From contig NZ_JBEPOH010000002.1 in the NCBI RefSeq assembly GCF_040546685.1, positions 372,001 to 436,000 of the forward strand: DNA of 64,000 nt. The letters run 5' to 3'. The notes beneath the pieces are model-generated. The model had not been told where the DNA came from. It made no database searches and was given only the letters and a program-made list of their open reading frames with translations. Numbering within the stretch: position 1 is the stretch's first letter; each line of letters begins with the position of its first letter. The position numbers and the translations under genes were made by a program. This DNA comes from Variovorax sp. OAS795. GTDB taxonomy: Bacteria; Pseudomonadota; Gammaproteobacteria; Burkholderiales; Burkholderiaceae_C. Shown here in pieces: positions 58,754 through 64,000 of this stretch.

Positions 58754-58803
58754 TGCGACATTTGAACTTTGCTGGAATGCGACATTACAACTTTGCTCCC
58801 ACA
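58754..58803 (-). repeat. Right terminal inverted repeat of the IS
   Basis: On the minus strand: AAAGTTGTAATGTCGCA, then a second ATGTCGCA (58761-58754). The outer motif starts 18 bases from the end, the same as on the left. Confidence 0.65.
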
Positions 58804-58822
58804 CACCAAAGGAATACAATGT

Positions 58823-58841
58823 ATCTTATGTTAAATAAGAT
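58823..58841. promoter_or_regulatory. AT-rich perfect dyad between IS and livF
   Basis: ATCTTAT-GTTAA-ATAAGAT is a perfect 7-5-7 inverted repeat in otherwise G+C-rich sequence, 15 bases beyond the IS target duplication and preceded by TACAAT (58815-58820). It could be an operator of a promoter split off by the insertion or a hairpin after livF. No adjacent gene uses it clearly. Confidence 0.4.
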
Positions 58842-58988
58842 GTGAGATCCGGAACCCGCCGCGGAGACGCTCGCGGCGGCGGCGTATCCAATGTGGCCGC
58901 ACACGCTTGCATGGCACGGCACGGAACACCACACGCAGCGAGGCATGAACCGCCGACCGCGGAACCCCTTTTGTACGGCCGGCCCGGA

Positions 58989-59714
58989 TCACACGGACTC
59001 GGCATGGGTCCCCGCCAGGTAAGCCGCCTTGACCTCCGGACTCTTGAGCAGTTCGGCTCCCGTGCCAGACAGCGCGATTTCTCCATGCTGAAGAACGTAG
59101 GCATGGTCTGCAAGCCGCAGCGCATGGTGTGCGTTCTGCTCGACCAGCAGAACAGTCATACCGTCGGTGCGGTTCACTTCACGAATGATCTGGAAAATCT
59201 TCCGGATATAGATCGGTGCCAGCCCCAGTGAAGGCTCGTCAAGCATCAGCAGCCGCGGCCGGCTCACAAGCGCCCTGCCAATCGCCAGCATCTGCTGCTC
59301 GCCTCCCGACAAGGTGCCGGCGCGCTGCTGGTGACGCTCACCCAGGACGGGAAACAGCGCGAAGATCCGTTCGAGGTCCGAGCCAAAGTGCGCCGGATCG
59401 ACAAAGGTGGCGCCAAGCCGGAGGTTCTCCATCACCGTCATCCGCGGAAAGATCCTGCGGCCCTCGGGCGACAGGGCGATTCCCAGCTGAGACACCTTGT
59501 GCGACGGGACGCGGCTGATGTCCTGCCCGCGAAACAGGATTTGCCCCGACGAAATACGGGGCGCCCCGAAGATGCCGGTCATCAGCGTCGATTTGCCGGC
59601 ACCGTTGGCCCCGATGAGCGTGACGATCTCGCCTTCGCGAACCCGCAGGTCAACACCACGCAACGCCTGAACCGGGCCGTAGTGTGCATCCACGTTCTTG
59701 AGTTCCAGCATCAT
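58989..59714 (-). CDS. livF: Branched-chain amino-acid-type ABC transporter ATPase LivF
   Basis: A 241-residue ATPase: Walker A GANGAGKS, the LivF-specific ALSPEGRRIFPRMTVMENL, signature LSGGEQQM, Walker B LLMLDEPSLGLAP and switch His-position VEQNAHHAL. All motifs are intact. Its ATG overlaps the livG stop (ATGA region). It is the last gene of the operon and, with LivG, drives the LivHM channel. Confidence 0.94.
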   Translation of the reverse strand: MMLELKNVDAHYGPVQALRGVDLRVREGEIVTLIGANGAGKSTLMTGIFGAPRISSGQILFRGQDISRVPSHKVSQLGIALSPEGRRIFPRMTVMENLRLGATFVDPAHFGSDLERIFALFPVLGERHQQRAGTLSGGEQQMLAIGRALVSRPRLLMLDEPSLGLAPIYIRKIFQIIREVNRTDGMTVLLVEQNAHHALRLADHAYVLQHGEIALSGTGAELLKSPEVKAAYLAGTHAESV

Positions 59715-60574
59715 GCCGCCGCCTCCTCGGAAACGCCTGTACTCTCTTCGTGGTCCGCCTCATCAGGCTCATCCGGCGCACCCAAATAGGCCGCAATGAC
59801 GTGGGGATCGTTTTGAACCTCAAGGGGCGTCCCCTCGGCGATCTTGCGACCGTAGTTCAATACGACGACCCGCTGGGAAACTCTCATCACGACAGCCATG
59901 TCATGCTCAACCAGCAGTACGGCAACGCCCTCCTCCGAGATCAAGCTCAGCAGAAGGTCATTCAACGCTGCGGATTCGCTGGGGTTGAGGCCGGCGGCCG
60001 GCTCATCGAGACAGAGGATGCGTGGCCGTGCGGCCATGGCGCGCGCGATCTCCACGCGGCGCTGCACCCCATAGGGCAGCCCCCCTGCAGGCGAGTCCGC
60101 CTGGGCCAGGAGACCAAACCGCCGCAGCAGCGCCAAGGCGGTCTGCACGGCGCCTTCCTCTGCGTTCCGATAGCGCGCCAAGCCCAGCAGCCCGGCGAGC
60201 GAAAACATGCTCGCGTGCTGCAGCGCGTTGTGTTGCGCCACGATCAGGTTTTCCAGCACCGTCATCTTCGGGAACAGGCGGATGTTCTGGAACGTGCGCA
60301 GAATCTGCGCCTCGCGTGCCAGTTCATGGCTGGGCAGGCATTCGAGCCGCAGGGCCCCGTGTTGCGGGTGCTGCATCGTGACCGTGCCCGATGTGGGTCG
60401 ATAGAACCCGGTCAGGCAATTGAACAACGTTGTCTTTCCAGCACCGTTCGGGCCGATGATCGAGGTGATCTCGCGGGCTTGGACAGACATCGAAAGGTCG
60501 TCGATCGCGGTCACGCCGCCGAAGCGCATCGTCAGGTGGCTGACCTCGAGGAGCGCGGGTGTCGAGGGATTCAT
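59711..60574 (-). CDS. livG: Branched-chain amino-acid-type ABC transporter ATPase LivG
   Basis: A 287-residue ATPase with Walker A GPNGAGKTTLFNCLTG, RTFQNIRLFPKMTVLENL (LivG type), signature LPYGVQRRVEIARA (the usual family deviation from LSGGQ), Walker B ILCLDEPAAGLNPSES and switch His in VEHDM. The C-terminal tail is acidic (PDEPDEADHEESTG). Its start overlaps the livM stop by an ATGA. Confidence 0.94.
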   Translation of the reverse strand: MNPSTPALLEVSHLTMRFGGVTAIDDLSMSVQAREITSIIGPNGAGKTTLFNCLTGFYRPTSGTVTMQHPQHGALRLECLPSHELAREAQILRTFQNIRLFPKMTVLENLIVAQHNALQHASMFSLAGLLGLARYRNAEEGAVQTALALLRRFGLLAQADSPAGGLPYGVQRRVEIARAMAARPRILCLDEPAAGLNPSESAALNDLLLSLISEEGVAVLLVEHDMAVVMRVSQRVVVLNYGRKIAEGTPLEVQNDPHVIAAYLGAPDEPDEADHEESTGVSEEAAA

Positions 60575-61890
60575 GAAGGCACCCCCACTTCGCGAAGTGC
60601 CGCGGCCCTCTCCTCGCGCGCGGAGTTCACGGTCGCTCTCCGCATGGAAAGCAGGCCGCCAGGACGCCAAACCATGATCGCCACCATGGCGGCACCGAAG
60701 AGAAGCATCCGGTACTCGCTGAAGTTGCGGCCGAGTTCGGGCAGCAGTACCAGAACGCATGCGGCCAGCACCACGCCGAACTGGCTGCCGGATCCACCCA
60801 GAACGACGATTGCGAGGATGATGGCGCTCTCGGTGAACGTGAAGCTCTCCGGCGAAATGAAGCCCTGCCGCGCGGCGAAGAAGACTCCGGCGACGCCACC
60901 GAGCGCGGCGCCCAGGGCAAACGCCGAAAGCTTGACGTTGGTCACGTTGATGCCCAAGGCCCTGCACGCGATCTCGTCTTCGCGCATGGCCTCCCAGGCC
61001 CGGCCGATCGGCAGGCGGCGCAAGCGCAGCACAAGCAGGTTGGTGAGAAGCGCCAGGCCCAGGATCACGAGATAGAGAAAGACCATGCGGTGCCACGGCG
61101 CGAACTCGATGCCGAGCGTTCCCGCCACCGTTGCCGCATTCCCCGGCGGCGCGAACGACAGCCCGAACAGCGTGGGACGCGGAATCGACGCGATGCCATC
61201 CGGTCCATGGGTCAGATCGGTCCAGTTCAGCAACACCAGCCGGATGATTTCGCCGAATCCGAGCGTCACGATGGCAAGGTAGTCGCCGCGCAATCGAAGC
61301 GTCGGATAGCCGAGCAGGACCCCGAAGGCCGCCGCGAAAAGACCGGCGATCGGCAGGCACCACCAGAACGAAAGGCCGAACTGGGTGGCCAGCAGCGCAT
61401 AGGTGTAGGCGCCGACGGCATAGAAGGCAACGTAGCCCAGGTCCAGCAGCCCGGCCAGTCCCACCACCACGTTGAGCCCCCAACCGAGCATGACGTAGAT
61501 CAGGACCGTGGTGGCCGTGTCGACGACGTATCGGTTGTCGTGGAAGGCGAACGGAAGCACCACCGCCACGCCGATCGCGAAGGCGCCAGCCAACTTCGAG
61601 CCATTGGCCCTCCCCAAGCGATGCATGGCGCTCGGGCGGTTGCTTCGGCCGCGCGCCACCTGTTGGCGCTCGAACAGCCAACGTACCGCCAGCCGTCCGA
61701 GGAAGACCAGCCCCGCAGTGGCAAGAAGCCAACTCCATCGTGTCTGCACCGCAAGCCGCCCGCCCACATCGACCGTCGTCAGACCGATGAACGGGATGCC
61801 GAGCAGAAACGCGACCAGCGCGGCCAGCGCCGCGTCCGCCAGCCAGCGCAGCGGATGGCGCCCCTTGTCTTGTGCCATTGGATCGGCCAT
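60571..61890 (-). CDS. livM: Branched-chain amino-acid-type ABC transporter permease LivM
   Basis: A 439-residue permease with an N-terminal extension of about 110 residues holding two hydrophobic segments, as in E. coli LivM. The main part has WGLNVVVGLAGLLDLGYVAFYAVGAYTYALL in outline, the LRGDYLAIVTLGFGEIIRLVL motif and the EAM loop RAWEAMREDEIACRALGIN. It forms the channel with LivH. Its ATG overlaps the livH stop. Confidence 0.93.
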   Translation of the reverse strand: MADPMAQDKGRHPLRWLADAALAALVAFLLGIPFIGLTTVDVGGRLAVQTRWSWLLATAGLVFLGRLAVRWLFERQQVARGRSNRPSAMHRLGRANGSKLAGAFAIGVAVVLPFAFHDNRYVVDTATTVLIYVMLGWGLNVVVGLAGLLDLGYVAFYAVGAYTYALLATQFGLSFWWCLPIAGLFAAAFGVLLGYPTLRLRGDYLAIVTLGFGEIIRLVLLNWTDLTHGPDGIASIPRPTLFGLSFAPPGNAATVAGTLGIEFAPWHRMVFLYLVILGLALLTNLLVLRLRRLPIGRAWEAMREDEIACRALGINVTNVKLSAFALGAALGGVAGVFFAARQGFISPESFTFTESAIILAIVVLGGSGSQFGVVLAACVLVLLPELGRNFSEYRMLLFGAAMVAIMVWRPGGLLSMRRATVNSAREERAAALREVGVPS

Positions 61891-62804
61891 CACACCTTCT
61901 CCACTTCGGGACGGCCCAGCAGGCCGGAGGGTCGGAAAACCAGCACGAGGATGAGGATGCCGAACACGGCCACATCCTTGTACTCGGCGGAGAAGTAGCC
62001 CGCATAGAACGCTTCGATCAGCCCGATCAGCAGGCCGCCGAGCATCGCGCCAGGCAGCGACCCGATGCCTCCGAGCACTGCGGCGGTGAATGCCTTCACC
62101 CCCGCGAGAAAGCCGATGTAGAAGTCGATCACACCGTAGTACAGCGTCACCATCATCCCCGCGACGCCCGCCAGCGCCGCGCCGATCATGAAGGTCATCG
62201 AGATCGTTCGGTCGACGTTGATGCCAAGCATTCGCGTCATGCCCTGGTCCTGTTCGCAGGCCCGCTGCCGGCGGCCGAAGGAGGTTCGCGTGATCATCCA
62301 GGTGAATGCCAGCATGAGCACGGCGGTGACGACGATGATCAGCAGCTGCACGTGGGACAGGCGCACGGAATCGGCGCCCGTTCCGAAGAACTCGAAACCG
62401 CCTTCCAGCAGTGGCTGTATCTGCTTGATCCGCGCGCCCTGGAGCAATTGAACGCCGTTCTGCAGGAAGATCGACGCTCCGATTGCCGAGATCAGCGGCG
62501 CGAGCTTGGTCGAGCCGCGCAAAGGCCGATAGGCCATGCGTTCGACCGCCCAACCGTAGCCGGCGGTGAACAACACAGCCACCAGCAACACGACGAGCAG
62601 CGCCAACGGCAGTGAAGTCATGCCCGCGGCCGCGAGCACCGTGAAGGCCGTGAGCGAGATGAACGCGCCGAGCATGTAGATCTCTCCATGCGCGAAGTTG
62701 ATCATCCCGAGGATGCCGTACACCATCGTGTAGCCGATGGCGATGAGGCCGTACAGCGATCCGAGCGTCAGCCCGTTGATCGCCTGCTGTAGGAACTGCG
62801 ACAT
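61890..62804 (-). CDS. livH: Branched-chain amino-acid-type ABC transporter permease LivH
   Basis: A 304-residue permease: MSQFLQQAINGLTLGSLYGLIAIGYTMVYGI at the N-terminus in outline, FAHGEIYMLGAF, the loop GRRQRACEQDQGMTRMLGIN facing the ATPase and a C-terminal VFRPSGLLGRP. About eight hydrophobic segments. It starts 31 bases after the binding-protein gene and its stop overlaps livM. Confidence 0.94.
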   Translation of the reverse strand: MSQFLQQAINGLTLGSLYGLIAIGYTMVYGILGMINFAHGEIYMLGAFISLTAFTVLAAAGMTSLPLALLVVLLVAVLFTAGYGWAVERMAYRPLRGSTKLAPLISAIGASIFLQNGVQLLQGARIKQIQPLLEGGFEFFGTGADSVRLSHVQLLIIVVTAVLMLAFTWMITRTSFGRRQRACEQDQGMTRMLGINVDRTISMTFMIGAALAGVAGMMVTLYYGVIDFYIGFLAGVKAFTAAVLGGIGSLPGAMLGGLLIGLIEAFYAGYFSAEYKDVAVFGILILVLVFRPSGLLGRPEVEKV

Positions 62805-62835
62805 GGTGGATCCGTACGCGAAAGGTGAATTTGCG

Positions 62836-63939
62836 TCAGTGCGCCAGGTCGTACTGGTTGCCCTTCCATTGGTACACGACGAAGCCGGGATCCTTCGGGT
62901 CCCCCTTCGCATCGAACGCCACCTTTCCAAGCACCGTGTCGAAGCTGCCGCCGGCCAGCGCCTTTTGCACGTCGGCGTACCTCAGGCTGCCCGCCTTCTG
63001 CAGCGCCTGGGCGTAGACCTGGACGGCCGCGTAGCAGAAGAGCACGTACCCATCGGGCTCGATCTTGTTGTCACGGAAGCGTTTGACGATCTCCGCCGAG
63101 GCCGGGTACTTGCGCGGATCCGGATAGAAGGTGAACAGCAAGCCATCGATGGCCGAACCGGCCGCCGTGGCCAACTCGGCACTGGTCGAGGTGTTGCCAC
63201 TCATCACCGCAAGCTTCAGGCCGCCCTGCGACGACTGGCGAAGGATCAAGCCGAGTTCGGTGTAGTAGCCGCCGTAGAACATCGCGTCGACGCCGCCCGC
63301 CTTCAGCTTGCTGACCAGCGCGGTGTAGTCCTTCTCGCCGGCGGTGATCGACTCCCGCAGCACCGGGGCGTTCTTGTGGTCGGCCAGGTACTTGGCGACG
63401 ATGTCGGCCTGGCCCTTGCCGAAGGCGCTCTTGTCGTCGATGACGGCGATCTTCTTGCCAGCGAACTTCCTGACGATGTAGTCGGCCGCCACCACGCCTT
63501 CCTGATCATCGCGGCCGGTGATGCGGAACACGTTCTTCAGTCCGCGATCGGTCACCTTCCCGTTGGTCGAGATGGTGATCATCGGCACCTGCGCTTCGCT
63601 GTAGACCTCGGAGGCCGGAATGCTCGAGCTCGAGCAGTAGTGGCCCACGATGGCGGAGACCTTCTTGTTCACCATCGCGTTCGCAACGGCCACGGCCTGC
63701 TTGGGATCGCAGACGTCGTCGCCGACCTCGACCTTCAGCTTCTGGCCGAGCACCCCACCGGCAGCGTTGATGGCAGCGACTGCCGCCTCGACACCATTGC
63801 GCATCTGCTCTCCGCCCGATGCGTACTGACCTGACATGGGACCCGCTACGCCGACGAGGATGTCGGCACTGGCAACCGCCGGCGCGAACAAGGCGGCCAA
63901 GGCGAGAAGAGGGGCGGCTATGCGCTGAGAAGGGTGCAT
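62836..63939 (-). CDS. livK: Periplasmic binding protein of the liv importer (LivK/LivJ type)
   Basis: A 367-residue leucine-binding-protein-like receptor. A Sec signal ends at VASA-D; the mature part has ILVGVAGPMSGQYASGGEQM, DDVCDPKQAVAVANAMV, VGHYCSSSSIPASEVY (ligand-contact Ser residues), and FRITGRDDQEGVVAADY. It is the first gene of livKHMGF. The ligand may be a branched-chain or other amino acid, amide or aromatic acid, since this family is broad. GGAGAAATTCC precedes the ATG. Confidence 0.93.
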   Translation of the reverse strand: MHPSQRIAAPLLALAALFAPAVASADILVGVAGPMSGQYASGGEQMRNGVEAAVAAINAAGGVLGQKLKVEVGDDVCDPKQAVAVANAMVNKKVSAIVGHYCSSSSIPASEVYSEAQVPMITISTNGKVTDRGLKNVFRITGRDDQEGVVAADYIVRKFAGKKIAVIDDKSAFGKGQADIVAKYLADHKNAPVLRESITAGEKDYTALVSKLKAGGVDAMFYGGYYTELGLILRQSSQGGLKLAVMSGNTSTSAELATAAGSAIDGLLFTFYPDPRKYPASAEIVKRFRDNKIEPDGYVLFCYAAVQVYAQALQKAGSLRYADVQKALAGGSFDTVLGKVAFDAKGDPKDPGFVVYQWKGNQYDLAH

Positions 63940-64000
63940 GGAATTTCTCCGGTGGTGAATACCGTGGCGACGGCGGGGATCGGATCGGTGATGAGGCCTC

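Larger units (their letters stand above)
57189..58803. mobile_element. Insertion sequence (ISNCY/IS1202-like), 1615 bp
   Basis: The element holds one transposase gene. Its ends are TGT... at 57189 and ...ACA at 58803. Each end carries two copies of ATGTCGCA pointing inward; the outer copy begins exactly 18 bases from the end on both sides, and the inner copy lies about 25 bases further in. The five bases outside the ends, CACCA, are identical at 57184-57188 and 58804-58808, giving a target duplication; ACACACCA can be matched over eight bases if the right end is placed 3 bases earlier. Intact ends and transposase suggest a recent insertion. Confidence 0.75.

Noticed and set aside
59711..60574. 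Altered ABC signature (LPYGVQ) in LivG as damage
   Set aside because: This form is normal for LivG proteins.

Overview
The window is G+C-rich, densely packed, mostly operonic DNA of a metabolically versatile soil-type bacterium. Family content points to a betaproteobacterium of the Burkholderiales, most likely a Comamonadaceae member close to Variovorax: orphan Bug/TctC solute receptors, a full mdc malonate decarboxylase operon with MdcR, a livKHMGF operon, 5-oxoprolinase-type genes, many LysR/IclR/TetR/PadR regulators and many ATGA start-stop overlaps. This is inference from gene families, not a database match. No rRNA, tRNA, CRISPR array or prophage was seen. One insertion sequence is present.

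Layout. 0-5.6 kb: end of a methyltransferase gene, an SDR plus a Tat-exported alpha/beta hydrolase divergent from a LysR gene, then a DUF4242 protein and a large BTAD/TPR regulator. 5.6-16.2 kb: a carbohydrate block with a GH3 beta-glucosidase divergent from a four-gene, ATGA-coupled operon (GH144-type glucanase, GH15 glucoamylase-like enzyme, YddA-type ABC protein, exported CocE-like protein), facing a GH13 alpha-glucosidase. The CocE-like protein seems to have lost its catalytic triad and the ABC protein has damaged nucleotide-binding motifs. 16.4-29.0 kb: a glutathione transferase, then a block around a Nac-like LysR regulator: aminotransferase plus RraA-type aldolase, a carboxylase/5-oxoprolinase operon, and an SDR plus a polar amino-acid ABC importer.

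29.0-41.5 kb: a tannase/feruloyl-esterase lipoprotein, then a malonate operon on the minus strand (mdcR, matC-type carrier, mdcA-C-D-E-G-B-H, acs). It turns malonate into acetate plus CO2 and activates the acetate. 41.5-50.8 kb: a RelBE-type toxin-antitoxin pair, an acyl-CoA module (hydratase, Bug receptor, CoA ligase, IclR), and a LysR / small-then-large fused aconitase / Bug receptor set. 50.9-57.0 kb: PadR, a thioesterase remnant, enoyl-CoA hydratases, TetR, and a frameshifted 2,4-dienoyl-CoA reductase (fadH). 57.2-58.8 kb: a 1.6-kb IS with matching ends and a 5-bp target duplication. 59-64 kb: a complete livKHMGF branched-chain amino-acid (or related) importer.

The most striking observation is a 65-bp promoter layout found three times (19031-19095 minus, 20108-20172 plus, 24944-25008 plus). 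Each copy has an ATA-N9-TAT LysR box, TTGG at a fixed distance, 20 bases, then TACnnT. The three copies drive the aminotransferase/aldolase pair, the carboxylase/oxoprolinase operon and the SDR/importer operon, so these units probably form one regulon under the LysR gene at 19160. Together they could import, ring-open, transaminate and cleave a lactam or 5-oxoproline-like compound. The substrate is not identified. No gene-free stretch exceeds 300 bases.
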